Program-made: the position numbers and the translations under genes
Shown: piece by piece, positions 1-6,954 of the stretch
Position numbering within the stretch: position 1 is the first letter of the stretch
How the letters are laid out: every line of letters begins with the position of its first letter
Notes under the pieces: model-generated
What the model was told of the DNA's origin: nothing
The model's database searches: none
The model's input: only the letters and a program-made list of their open reading frames with translations
Assembly (NCBI GenBank): GCA_965661355.1
Contig: CBFIDI010000018.1
Coordinates: forward strand, 1 to 30,402
Length of the DNA: 30,402 nucleotides
Source of the DNA: CAMCFD01 sp965661355
Lineage (GTDB): Bacteria > Pseudomonadota > Alphaproteobacteria > Rickettsiales > UBA1997
Reading direction: 5' to 3'

Positions 1-541
1 CCAAAACATAAGAGGGCCTGACGACAACCGGAAATCCTATTTTTTTCACCTGATCAATAACTTGCCCAGCACTGTAACCTATGTGATTTTGTGGCTGTTT
101 AAGGTCGAGTTTTTGCAATAATCTCTTGAATCTGTCGCGATCTTCTGCTAAATCTATCATGTCTGGCGAAGTGCCAATAATAGGAATTTTATTATCTTGC
201 AGAAATTTTGCTAAACTAAGGGGGGTTTGCCCGCCAAATTGTACATTGACACCTAGAAGATCTCCATTTTCTTGTTCTTTTCTAATTAGCTCTATTACAT
301 CTTCGCCAGTTAAAGGTTCAAAATATAATCTATCTGAAGTGTCGTAGTCGGTTGAAACTGTTTCAGGGTTGCAATTGACCATAATTGCTTCTATGCCTTC
401 TTCTTTTAGAGAAAAAGCAGCATGAACGCATGTATAATCAAATTCTATTCCTTGGCCAATTCTGTTAGGGCCGCTGCCTAAAATGATGACTTTTTTATTA
501 TTTGTTGGCTCCGATTCGCAAGACGATATTTCCATCTTCAT
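1..541 (-). CDS. carB: Carbamoyl-phosphate synthase large chain, second-half ATP-grasp unit only (N-terminal half absent; partial at window edge)
   Basis: The reverse strand reads KKVIILGSGPNRIGQG, then NCNPETVSTDYDTSDRLYFEP, VQFGGQTP, GTSPDMIDLAEDRDRF and PVVVRPSYVL. These are the start of the second synthetase unit of CarB, which normally begins near residue 550 of a roughly 1070-residue protein and phosphorylates carbamate. Here that unit stands at the very start of the frame. The first ATG is at 541, an in-frame TAA lies at 604-602, and plus-strand murU begins at 698, so the first synthetase half cannot lie directly upstream. The frame continues to position 1 without a stop. Just upstream, another frame encodes FEAKKYEDGNI, which loosely resembles the FEAKTPYMYS segment that normally precedes this point. 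That hints at frameshift decay of a once-longer gene. Alternatives are a split carB, as known in some archaea and Aquifex, or an assembly break. The family call is firm; whether the gene works is not. Confidence 0.85.
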   Translation of the reverse strand, partial: MKMEISSCESEPTNNKKVIILGSGPNRIGQGIEFDYTCVHAAFSLKEEGIEAIMVNCNPETVSTDYDTSDRLYFEPLTGEDVIELIRKEQENGDLLGVNVQFGGQTPLSLAKFLQDNKIPIIGTSPDMIDLAEDRDRFKRLLQKLDLKQPQNHIGYSAGQVIDQVKKIGFPVVVRPSYVL

Positions 542-697
542 ATTTTTTAGCTTCAAATTTATTTTGTTTTTGCTATTATCTACTAACTTGCAAGAAATAG
601 CTTATTTTGGTGACGAATTTTAACTATAATTATTTTTAAAATATCATTAAGAATCATTATATAGCTATTTTCGTAAAATTCAAAGAAATTTTTAAAA

Positions 698-1411
698 ATG
701 AATAAAATTATACAATCTTTTATTTTTGCAGCTGGTGAGGGATCGCGTATGATGCCTTTAACCAAGGCAATTCCTAAGCCTTTACTGAAAGTTAAAAATA
801 AGTCAATAATTGATTATATTATCGAAAAATTAGATAAAATTGAATTAATACAAAAAATTATCGTCAATGGCTTTTATTTATCAGAAAAAATTGAAAAACA
901 TCTTAAAGATTTAAAAAATTCTAAAATTATTTTTTCGCAAGAATTTGAAAAAATTGAAACTGGCGGCGGTTTGGTTTTTGCTTTAAATAATCACAAAATT
1001 GACGAAAATAAACCAATTTTATTGGTTAATGGTGATGTTTTATGGTTTGATGAAAATCAAAAAAGCGAAATTGAATTTTTAAGTGATTTTTTTACAGATA
1101 ATAATTGCGATATTGCTCTTGGAATTGTTAAAACCGAAGATTATTTTGGATATTATGGCGCCGGAGATTTCAATTTAAACGAAGAAAATGAAATTTTATC
1201 CAATAATAATAAATCAGATTATGTTTTTGTTGGTCTTGCGATTATTAATCCAAAAATTCTAAAATCCGCGCCACAAAAATGCTTTTCAATGTCATATTTT
1301 TATCAAAATCACCAAAAACTTAACCTTAAAATAAAAGGAATTGAATTAAAATCAAAATTCTATCATATTGGCGATGTTAAAGCTTTTGAAAAAATTAATT
1401 CTTTGCTTTAA
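698..1411 (+). CDS. MurU-like sugar-1-phosphate nucleotidyltransferase
   Basis: Cytoplasmic nucleotidyltransferase of 237 residues, predicted to join a sugar-1-phosphate (by family resemblance N-acetylmuramate-1-phosphate) to a nucleoside triphosphate. Visible motifs are AAGEGSRMMPLT at residues 11-22 with PKPL at 26-29 (nucleotide binding), ETGGG at 87-91, VNGDV at 110-114 (metal-binding Asp), GAGDF near 154-158 and the C-terminal IGD at 224-226. The length and the GRGDF-like segment fit MurU of the peptidoglycan-recycling bypass better than the longer GlmU or GalU types. The usual partner kinase amgK is not next to it here. Its last 17 bases overlap the convergent doxX-type gene. Substrate specificity cannot be read from the sequence; mannose-1-phosphate guanylyltransferase-like activity is the alternative. 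Confidence 0.75.
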   Translation: MNKIIQSFIFAAGEGSRMMPLTKAIPKPLLKVKNKSIIDYIIEKLDKIELIQKIIVNGFYLSEKIEKHLKDLKNSKIIFSQEFEKIETGGGLVFALNNHKIDENKPILLVNGDVLWFDENQKSEIEFLSDFFTDNNCDIALGIVKTEDYFGYYGAGDFNLNEENEILSNNNKSDYVFVGLAIINPKILKSAPQKCFSMSYFYQNHQKLNLKIKGIELKSKFYHIGDVKAFEKINSLL

Positions 1412-1829
1412 AAAATTTGCTCAAAATTGCGTCGCAAGATATCTTCCCAGAGCCGTAAATTAAAATTGTAAAAAGCAAGAAAAGCCAATAAAAATGTTCT
1501 TGATTTTCAAAAACTAAAAACTGAATTACCAAAGTTATTGCAATTAAAGGCAGTGAGGATAATCTTGCTAAAAACCCTGCAATTAAAGAAATTCCGCAGA
1601 AAATTTCAAAAAACATCGAGCTGTAAGCGCCAAAAATTGGCGAAATTATCGGAACTTGATATTCATATTCAAATAATAAAATCGCAGAATCAATATTTGC
1701 AAATTTGGCAAGCCCGCTTTTTAAAAAAACCAATCCAATAAAAACCCTTATTGACAGAAGCAAAAAAGGTGATAAATTATTTTCAATAATTGCAATTGAA
1801 GAATGATAGTTTTTTGTCAAATTTGTCAT
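1395..1829 (-). CDS. DoxX-family membrane protein of the bufferin operon (BufD-like)
   Basis: Small integral membrane protein (144 residues) with about four hydrophobic segments. The typical DoxX opening is visible: RVFIGLVFLKSGLAKF at about residues 27-42, followed by a loop and FFEIFCGISLIAGFLARLSSL. It is the last gene of the minus-strand bufferin operon, 11 bases after the DUF2063 gene. In known bufferin (buf) and hvf operons a DoxX protein is the usual fourth member and may support electron transfer or redox balance at the membrane; its exact job is not established. The end overlaps the end of the convergent murU-like gene by 17 bases. Family and operon membership are well supported, function is inferred. 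Confidence 0.85.
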   Translation of the reverse strand: MTNLTKNYHSSIAIIENNLSPFLLLSIRVFIGLVFLKSGLAKFANIDSAILLFEYEYQVPIISPIFGAYSSMFFEIFCGISLIAGFLARLSSLPLIAITLVIQFLVFENQEHFYWLFLLFTILIYGSGKISCDAILSKFFKAKN

Positions 1830-1840
1830 AATTTTATAAA

Positions 1841-2551
1841 TTAATTAATAGAAAAGCTTTTTAAAACAGAGTTTGAAATATATTTTTGAATTGATTTTTC
1901 AATGTCGCAATTATATTTTTCATAAATTTCAAAAAGCGTTAAATCTTGTTTTACGCCATTTAAAAAATTAAATTCTTTTTTAGTTATTTTTACAACCTCA
2001 ATTTCAAAAAAATTACGAAAAATTATATAATAACAATCTTTTTTTCTTTCAATTTCACGATTTCTTTTTGAAAATAGGCTAAATTTTGAAATAAATAAAA
2101 AACAATTTTTGCTTAACTTAAACTTTATATCGAAAAGTTTTTCCGGTTTTATTTTTTGTAAAGATTCAATATCAAAATCCGCCTCATTTTCTCCAAGGTA
2201 AGCAATTTGCTTGAAATAAGAAATTTTTGCTAAATCGTGATAAAATTCATTTTTTTCTCTTAAAAATTCTGGAAAATTAAGTCCAAAATCATCAAGATTT
2301 GTGCTTTGTGAACGATTTTTTGCAATAAAATCAAGTGCAAATTCTTTAAATTTTTCCTCTTTTAAATAATTGTAAAGATAATCATATGTAAGTCTTAAAG
2401 CATTTATTAAATTACAATAAAGATTATTTTGGTAGATTCTTAAAAGCTCTTTTTTAGAAATTCTTGAAGATTTTATTGAATCAAAAATCTTATTATCATT
2501 TTCATAAATCCCATCAATAAAATTATTTTGAATTTCGTTAATTTCTTTCAT
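1841..2551 (-). CDS. bufC: DUF2063 (HvfC/BufC-type) partner protein of the MNIO enzyme
   Basis: A 236-residue soluble protein whose N-terminal domain matches the DUF2063 pattern: an opening like NNFIDGIYE, then the helix RISKKELLRIYQNNLYCNLINAL with the Y-x-N-x-x-x-N spacing, and later FPEFLREK. In bufferin and hvf systems this protein binds the DUF692/MNIO enzyme and helps it recruit the leader of the precursor peptide. The gene overlaps the upstream MNIO gene by 14 bases (2538-2551), which points to translational coupling. The C-terminal part is diverged and Lys/Phe-rich. A DNA-binding role once proposed for DUF2063 is a less likely alternative. Confidence rests on the N-terminal motif plus the conserved gene order. 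Confidence 0.85.
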   Translation of the reverse strand: MKEINEIQNNFIDGIYENDNKIFDSIKSSRISKKELLRIYQNNLYCNLINALRLTYDYLYNYLKEEKFKEFALDFIAKNRSQSTNLDDFGLNFPEFLREKNEFYHDLAKISYFKQIAYLGENEADFDIESLQKIKPEKLFDIKFKLSKNCFLFISKFSLFSKRNREIERKKDCYYIIFRNFFEIEVVKITKKEFNFLNGVKQDLTLFEIYEKYNCDIEKSIQKYISNSVLKSFSIN

Positions 2552-3359
2552 AAATTTTTGTAATCTTTTTCATTTCATTTTCCAAAACTTTAAATTCAGG
2601 AATATCTTCGTCCCATTCAATTAAAGTTGGAATATTTTTATGGGTTTTGATAAAATTTTTATATAAATTCAAAACCTCGTCACAAACCTTGGTTGAGTGA
2701 GTGTCGATTCTTATTTCTTGTCCGTCAATTTTTGAAATACTATGTCCAGCAAGATGAATTTCCGCAACTTTACTTGCATCGATATTTTTTAAATAATTAA
2801 TTGCATCAAGTCCAAAATTTATCGAACTTACAAAAACATTATTGATATCGAGCAAAATTTTACACTGCGTTTTTAAAGCAATTTCATTTAAAAAATCAAC
2901 TTCACTAAATTCATTTTCTTTAAATTCAAGATATGCCGATGGATTTTCGATTAAAATTTCGCGCCCAAAAAAATTTTGCGCCTCTTTAATATTATTGCAA
3001 AAAACTTCAAGCATTTTTTTGTTATAAGGAACGGGAAGAAGATCGTTTGAAACGCCTTTCTCAGAAGAGCTCCAAGATAAATGATCGGAAAGTAAAAATG
3101 GCTTAAATTTGTCACATAAATTTTTGATTTCAATAAGATGTTTTTTATCAAGCCCAGAACCAGAGCCCAAAGACAAACCTACGCAATGAAAACTTATTTT
3201 ATAAATTTCAGAAATTTTTTCAAGAAAATCAATCGAAGAACCGCCTTTTGCAATAAAATTTTCGCTGTGAACTTCAAAAAATCCAACTCGCGGCCTGTTT
3301 TGCAAAACAAATTTATGATGTTGGTGTCGAAGCCCAATTCCAAAGATATTTTCTGTCAT
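2538..3359 (-). CDS. bufB: DUF692/MNIO multinuclear iron oxidative enzyme (BufB-like)
   Basis: A TIM-barrel peptide-modifying enzyme of 273 residues. Candidate metal ligands and substrate contacts are all present: FFEVHSENF (Glu29, His31, Glu33, Asn34), FHCVGLSLGS (His58), LLSDHLSW (Asp92, His93), LPVPYN, ILIENPSAYL (Glu138, Asn139), LLDINNVFVS (Asp171, Asn173, Asn174), EIHLAGHS (Glu200, His202, His206), IDTHS (Asp219, His221) and LIEWDEDIPEF (Glu248, Asp250). This family uses two or three iron ions and oxygen to alter Cys residues of precursor peptides; for bufferins the known product is thiooxazole. Length is typical. It sits between the two precursor genes and the DUF2063 partner, which it overlaps. 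Which precursor it modifies, or whether it takes both, cannot be read from the sequence. Confidence 0.95.
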   Translation of the reverse strand: MTENIFGIGLRHQHHKFVLQNRPRVGFFEVHSENFIAKGGSSIDFLEKISEIYKISFHCVGLSLGSGSGLDKKHLIEIKNLCDKFKPFLLSDHLSWSSSEKGVSNDLLPVPYNKKMLEVFCNNIKEAQNFFGREILIENPSAYLEFKENEFSEVDFLNEIALKTQCKILLDINNVFVSSINFGLDAINYLKNIDASKVAEIHLAGHSISKIDGQEIRIDTHSTKVCDEVLNLYKNFIKTHKNIPTLIEWDEDIPEFKVLENEMKKITKIYERN

Positions 3360-3388
3360 ATTTAAATTTAAACCAAAAATTTTAAAGC

Positions 3389-3451
3389 CATTTTCAGCCT
3401 CAATTGAATATTATATTTACTATAAATTTTCAAAATATAAGGCCGAAAATG
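3389..3451 (-). promoter_or_regulatory. Imperfect hairpin between the precursor genes and the MNIO gene
   Basis: Within the 104-base gap between the second precursor gene and the MNIO gene, the arms at 3389-3399 and 3441-3451 are inverted copies (CATTTTCAGCC and GGCCGAAAATG, 10 of 11 positions with one possible G-U pair). The spacer is about 41 bases and AT-rich. There is no clean U-tract after the stem on the minus-strand transcript, so this is more likely an mRNA-stabilising or partial-termination element than a strong terminator. A role in keeping precursor levels above enzyme levels is inference. Confidence 0.4.
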
Positions 3452-3463
3452 ACACAGAATTAA

Positions 3464-3682
3464 TTATTTCTTTTCTGATCTGCAAGAATGCTTGGAACCA
3501 GATTCTGATTTGCAAGAATGCTTGCCCGATTTGCAAGATGATTTTTCTTCTTTGGCATTTGATTTGCAAGAATTTTTTCCAGCACAAGAATGATTTGCCA
3601 TTTTACAAGAAGAAACTCCGCTTGTAAGCGCGATTGAAGCAACGGCGATAATTGCCGATTTTAAAAAAGTTTTTTTAGACAT
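3464..3682 (-). CDS. bufA2: BufA2-like bufferin precursor, small Cys-rich exported peptide
   Basis: A 72-residue peptide with a signal sequence (KK near the start, then a hydrophobic stretch AIIAVASIALTSGVSS to about residue 25). A Cys/Lys/Ser-rich tail follows with a repeating unit: HSCAG (Cys33), NSCKS (Cys39), SSCKS (Cys50), HSCKS (Cys57) and HSCRS (Cys68), plus Cys26 at the likely cleavage zone. Such evenly spaced Cys in [HNS]SC[AKR] contexts are what the adjacent MNIO enzyme is expected to oxidise into metal-binding heterocycles. The peptide follows the BufA1-type gene by 22 bases. The VSSC at 23-26 might instead be read as a lipoprotein box. No other homology is recognised in the tail, so the call depends on composition, signal peptide and operon context. 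Confidence 0.8.
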   Translation of the reverse strand: MSKKTFLKSAIIAVASIALTSGVSSCKMANHSCAGKNSCKSNAKEEKSSCKSGKHSCKSESGSKHSCRSEKK

Positions 3683-3704
3683 ATTTATAAATTTAAAGTT
3701 AATA

Positions 3705-3971
3705 TTAAAGAGTTGGTTTTGTAGAGCCGTTAACTAAGCGCTCACAAGTACCTTTTGGCAAGAAAATCCATTCAGTTTTGTCGCCATCAATTTTTGCGCC
3801 ACCGGCACAAGAATGTCCACCTTTTTTTGCAGAACCGCAATCGTTTTTTGAAGCTTTAACGACGCCGTAGCATTTTTCCATTTTTTGTTTGGCAAAGGCG
3901 CCATTTGACGAAGCAATTGTAATTCCGGCGATTGCAACAGTCATTGTTTTTAAAAATCGTTCTTTTTTCAT
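3705..3971 (-). CDS. bufA1: BufA1/DUF2282 bufferin precursor (periplasmic metallophore-type RiPP)
   Basis: An 88-residue DUF2282 peptide. Residues 1-27 form a signal peptide (MKKERF, hydrophobic core, AFA cleavage site). The mature part carries the family signature EKCYGVVKASKNDC (Cys34, Cys45), HSCAG (Cys55), EWIFLPKGTCERLV (Cys76) and a short Gly-Ser-rich end. In characterised bufferins the modified Cys residues bind copper in the periplasm and protect the cell against excess metal. The frame stays open further upstream to an ATG at 4055, but that extension is Phe/Leu/Asn-rich, lies before a good signal peptide and has no matching family sequence, so the start at 3971 is chosen. It is the first gene of the operon, facing the divergent TetR gene. 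Confidence 0.92.
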   Translation of the reverse strand: MKKERFLKTMTVAIAGITIASSNGAFAKQKMEKCYGVVKASKNDCGSAKKGGHSCAGGAKIDGDKTEWIFLPKGTCERLVNGSTKPTL

Positions 3972-4096
3972 TTGTTTTTTGTTGATATTTATTAAAATAT
4001 TTTTTAAAATAAAAAAGTTAAAATTTAATAAAATATAAAAAACCACTAAAAACATTTATTTTAAAGGCTTTAAAGATATTTTATTAATATTAAAAC

Positions 4097-4116
4097 TATA
4101 CAGACTTGTCTGTATA
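4097..4116. promoter_or_regulatory. Palindromic TetR-type operator between bufA1 and the tetR gene
   Basis: TATACAGAC-TT-GTCTGTATA is a perfect inverted repeat of 9-base arms around a 2-base centre. It resembles classic operators of TetR/AcrR repressors, which often contain an AGAC/GTCT core. It lies 26 bases before the tetR start codon and about 125 bases before the bufA1 start. A TATAAT that could be the tetR -10 box lies just downstream at 4122-4127. A bound repressor could therefore control both directions. Binding is inferred from position and symmetry. Confidence 0.75.
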
Positions 4117-4142
4117 TATATTATAATAACAAACAAAAACTT

Positions 4143-4688
4143 ATGTCAAGTAAAAAACAAATTATTATTGAAAATGCTTTTAAGATGTTTTGTTATCAAG
4201 GTTTTAATGCTGTTGGGGTTAATGATATTTCAAGACAATCAGCGGTAAATAAAATGACTTTATATTATCACTTTAAAAATAAAGAAAAGTTGATTCTTGC
4301 AACTTTGGAATATGCGCATAATATTTTTGTAAAAAAAGTCTTGAATAAAATTGATAAATCGGAATTAAGTGCAAAAGAAAAGGTTTTGAAGATTTTTACT
4401 AAATTAATAAAAATTAATAAAAATAAAGATATGGTAAGGTGCATTTTTATTAATGCAAGTGCGGAATTTCCTGATATTAATAGCGAAATTCACAAATATG
4501 CAGCATATCACAAAATGCACACAGAGGAATTTGTGGAAAGGATTTTGAAAGAGGGTGGCTATAAAAATGCACAATATTTGTCAAGATTAATTACGACCTT
4601 AACGCAAGGTTCGCTTGTGATGGCGCAAGTTAGTGATGATAAAAAATATTATAATAATTCTAAAAAAATATTAAGAAAAATATTGTGA
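4143..4688 (+). CDS. TetR/AcrR-family transcriptional regulator, probable regulator of the bufferin operon
   Basis: A 181-residue DNA-binding protein. The N-terminal helix-turn-helix matches the family: ENAFKMFCYQGFNAVGVNDIS (residues 10-30), then VNKMTLYYHFKNKEKLILA with the characteristic LYYHF at 40-44. The C-terminal part is the variable ligand-sensing domain; it has Cys66-free helices but carries KDMVRCIFINASAEFPD with one Cys near residue 101. It is divergent from the bufferin operon and the palindrome in the shared spacer is its likely operator. The ligand is unknown; a metal, an oxidant or a toxic organic compound would all fit. It converges with the universal stress protein gene 20 bases away. 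Confidence 0.9.
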   Translation: MSSKKQIIIENAFKMFCYQGFNAVGVNDISRQSAVNKMTLYYHFKNKEKLILATLEYAHNIFVKKVLNKIDKSELSAKEKVLKIFTKLIKINKNKDMVRCIFINASAEFPDINSEIHKYAAYHKMHTEEFVERILKEGGYKNAQYLSRLITTLTQGSLVMAQVSDDKKYYNNSKKILRKIL

Positions 4689-4708
4689 ATTTTTAATAAT
4701 TGTATAAT

Positions 4709-5212
4709 TTATGCCAACATCTCAAATAATTTTTCGTTAATATTTTCAGGAACTATGGTTATTGGAACTGGAATTTTTCTACCGATTTTTTGCGCCATTT
4801 TTGGCAAAACGGTATTGTCGCTGCTTGAGTTGTTAGATTTTCCTAAAATAACCATAATGCAGCATGGGTTTGATTTTATTTCTTTGGTAATTTCGGTTGC
4901 AATATCGCCTTCTTTAATTGATATTACCGGTGTAATATTGATATTTGAGTCGGCTATTAATTTTTTCAAAGATTCTTCCATTCGGCCGCGTTTTTCTTTG
5001 CCAATATAGCGCGAGCCAAATAATAAATTTTTGTGCGAAGGTTCTATTACTGACATAATTTGTACAGTAAATCCAAGCCTTGCAGCCTTTAGACAGGCAT
5101 ATTTTAAAGCTGTTTTCGATGCCGAGCTTGCTGTGTCAATACAGACCAATATTGTTGGCCTATCTTGGTTGTTGCATTTTTCAATATCGTTATCTTTTTC
5201 TTTACCTGCCAT
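4709..5212 (-). CDS. Universal stress protein (UspA family)
   Basis: A 167-residue cytoplasmic protein with the Usp fold: strand PTILVCIDTASSASKTALKYA at about residues 19-39, a middle stretch ISIKEGDIATEITKEI, then CCIMVILGKSN and the closing strand VPITIVP. The ATP-binding loop G-2x-G-9x-G-S/T is not intact; GKSNNSSS replaces it, so nucleotide binding is doubtful. It is the last gene of the ygfZ-tauE-TIGR02186-usp run, 35 bases after the TIGR02186 gene, and alphaproteobacterial TIGR02186/TauE pairs commonly keep such neighbours. Role in stress or redox response is inferred from family only. Confidence 0.8.
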   Translation of the reverse strand: MAGKEKDNDIEKCNNQDRPTILVCIDTASSASKTALKYACLKAARLGFTVQIMSVIEPSHKNLLFGSRYIGKEKRGRMEESLKKLIADSNINITPVISIKEGDIATEITKEIKSNPCCIMVILGKSNNSSSDNTVLPKMAQKIGRKIPVPITIVPENINEKLFEMLA

Positions 5213-5247
5213 ATTTATTTATTGTAATTACTAAATTTATTTTTAAG

Positions 5248-5991
5248 CTATCTACCTATGAATCTGGCAAAAATATAATTTGCCAACCAGCCAATTATTA
5301 AGGCGATTAAAACCGCGAAAATGCCATATAAAAAAGATTGCTGGTGGGCATAGTCAGAAATTTGCGCACTAAGACCAACTTGGTTTACATAAATTGGAAT
5401 TGACTGAAAAGATATTAAATTATCGTCGTTAATTAAATATATTTCAACAGTATAAACTCCTCTTGAGATATTTTTTGGAAAATTCAAAATAACTTTAAAT
5501 AATGTTTCGTCTAAAAAGTCAATTTTATTTGTGCCAATTGAATATAAATCTTTATTTTCAAGTTTTTCAATAAGTTTTAAAGTAAAGTCCGCTTTTTCTT
5601 TTTCGCTAATATGAGAATTTTTGGTTTTAAATTTTAAGTTATTAGCACCAAGTTCAAGTTGCGAAAGTAAGTGTTTGGTGGTTTTATTGTCTTCAAAAGT
5701 TGAAAAAATAGAATAATAACTAAATGAATCTTGAAATTTAACCCTTCTTCCGTTGTACCAAACGCCAAGAAGTTTTTCTTTTTTTGTTATAATAAAGTCT
5801 TTTTTAGGCCCCCTAACTGTTATAACGATATTTCCGGCGTCTCCTTTTGCGCCAAAAAGTAAAATGTCGGTGCCGTTAAATTTGGTGTCGATATTTATTT
5901 CATTGGTTGAAATTCCAGAAACTATTGGCTGTGCAAGTAGCTTAGAATTTAAGGTGCAAAAAAATGTTAATATTAGTATAAATTTTGTCAT
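5248..5991 (-). CDS. TIGR02186-family membrane-anchored exported protein
   Basis: A 247-residue protein with an N-terminal signal peptide (hydrophobic to LLAQ at about residue 21) and a C-terminal membrane helix (FLYGIFAVLIALIIGWLANYIF). The outside part shows TIGR02186 features: the beta-rich opening EINIDTKFNGTDILLFGA, ITVRGPKKDF, and LGVWYNGRRVKF (Trp-Tyr-Asn-Gly near residues 77-80). The family is found mostly in alphaproteobacteria next to a TauE/SafE transporter, as here, where its ATG directly follows the transporter's stop codon with no spacing. Its biochemical role is unknown; a periplasmic partner of the transporter is the obvious inference. Confidence 0.85.
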   Translation of the reverse strand: MTKFILILTFFCTLNSKLLAQPIVSGISTNEINIDTKFNGTDILLFGAKGDAGNIVITVRGPKKDFIITKKEKLLGVWYNGRRVKFQDSFSYYSIFSTFEDNKTTKHLLSQLELGANNLKFKTKNSHISEKEKADFTLKLIEKLENKDLYSIGTNKIDFLDETLFKVILNFPKNISRGVYTVEIYLINDDNLISFQSIPIYVNQVGLSAQISDYAHQQSFLYGIFAVLIALIIGWLANYIFARFIGR

Positions 5992-6942
5992 TTATTTTAA
6001 AATTTCAATAAAGTATAAATTTTCTGGCATCGTCACAAGATTTAGAAACATTTTGACGCAAACTCCAAAAATCAAAAACGACAATAAAAATCTCATTTTA
6101 TCGGGGTTTATTTTATATCCGGCTCTTATTCCAAATTGCGCGCCAATTGAAGAGCTTAATATTAAAATAAATGCTAATATAATGTCGACAGTATTGTTGC
6201 TATATGCTTGCAAAAATGTTGTGTTGCTGGCAATAAAAATTATTTGAAATAAAGATGTTCCAACCACAACATTTGAAGGCATTCTGAGTATATAAATCAT
6301 GGCTGGAATCATTAAAAAACCGCCGCCAACGCCCATAAGCGCAACTAATATTCCAATTAAAATACTTAAAAATATTGGTGCAATAATGCTAACTTTAATT
6401 CCTGATTTTGGAAAATATGTTTTATATGGTAATTTATCAATAAAATTATGAATTTTTGTAATGGCGCCAGATCTTTGATCTTCCTCTTCTTCTTGAGCGC
6501 TCTCAAAAGATAATATATATTGCTTTTTGAAAAGAGTTTTTATATTTTCAATAATCATTAAGCTGCTTATCGAGCCCAAAAACACAACATATGTGACGCC
6601 GACAACAATGTCTATTTGACCAGATTTTTGTAAAATTTTAAATATTGTAACTCCAATACTAGAGCCAAGCAATCCGCCAATTAGCATATAAAAGCCCATT
6701 TTAATGTCAACCGCTCCTTTTCTAAGATGTGCAAATAAACCAGAAACCGATGCTGCAATTATTTGATTAGCCGATGTTGCCACAGAAACCGCAGGCGGAA
6801 TTCCAATAAACATCAAGAACGGAGTTGCTAAAAAGCCGCCGCCAATACCAAACATTCCAGCTAAAAATCCAGTAAGGCTTCCTAGGGCGATAATTAGCAA
6901 AATGTTAATAGGAATTTCCGCAATTGGAAGATAGATTTGCAT
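5992..6942 (-). CDS. TauE/SafE-family sulfite/organosulfur anion exporter
   Basis: Inner-membrane transporter of 316 residues with about eight helices in two halves. Each half begins with the hallmark glycine motif: FLAGMFGIGGGFLATPFLMF at about residues 25-44, and ALMGVGGGFLMIPAMIY at about 201-217. Each is followed by a conserved ATSANQ or GTSLFQ helix start. A long cytoplasmic loop with acidic residues (QEEEEDQ) lies between the halves. The family exports sulfite, sulfoacetate or related anions. The gene follows ygfZ by 12 bases and abuts the TIGR02186 gene, so the three form a likely operon. A second, shorter TauE/SafE gene lies at 26.5-27.3 kb; the two are not close in sequence. Substrate is unknown. 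Confidence 0.9.
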   Translation of the reverse strand: MQIYLPIAEIPINILLIIALGSLTGFLAGMFGIGGGFLATPFLMFIGIPPAVSVATSANQIIAASVSGLFAHLRKGAVDIKMGFYMLIGGLLGSSIGVTIFKILQKSGQIDIVVGVTYVVFLGSISSLMIIENIKTLFKKQYILSFESAQEEEEDQRSGAITKIHNFIDKLPYKTYFPKSGIKVSIIAPIFLSILIGILVALMGVGGGFLMIPAMIYILRMPSNVVVGTSLFQIIFIASNTTFLQAYSNNTVDIILAFILILSSSIGAQFGIRAGYKINPDKMRFLLSFLIFGVCVKMFLNLVTMPENLYFIEILK

Positions 6943-6954
6943 TTTAATTCAATT

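Noticed and set aside
126..347. Plus-strand open frame at the left edge
   Set aside because: It is the antisense shadow of the carB-like frame, whose motifs are unmistakable.
583..765. Minus-strand open frame upstream of the murU-like gene
   Set aside because: It overlaps the nucleotide-binding start of the murU-like gene and is AT-driven with no protein features.
3972..4055. N-terminal extension of the BufA1 precursor to an ATG at 4055
   Set aside because: The extension is Phe/Leu/Asn-rich AT-driven sequence in front of a proper signal peptide; DUF2282 proteins start with the signal peptide, so 3971 is the better start.
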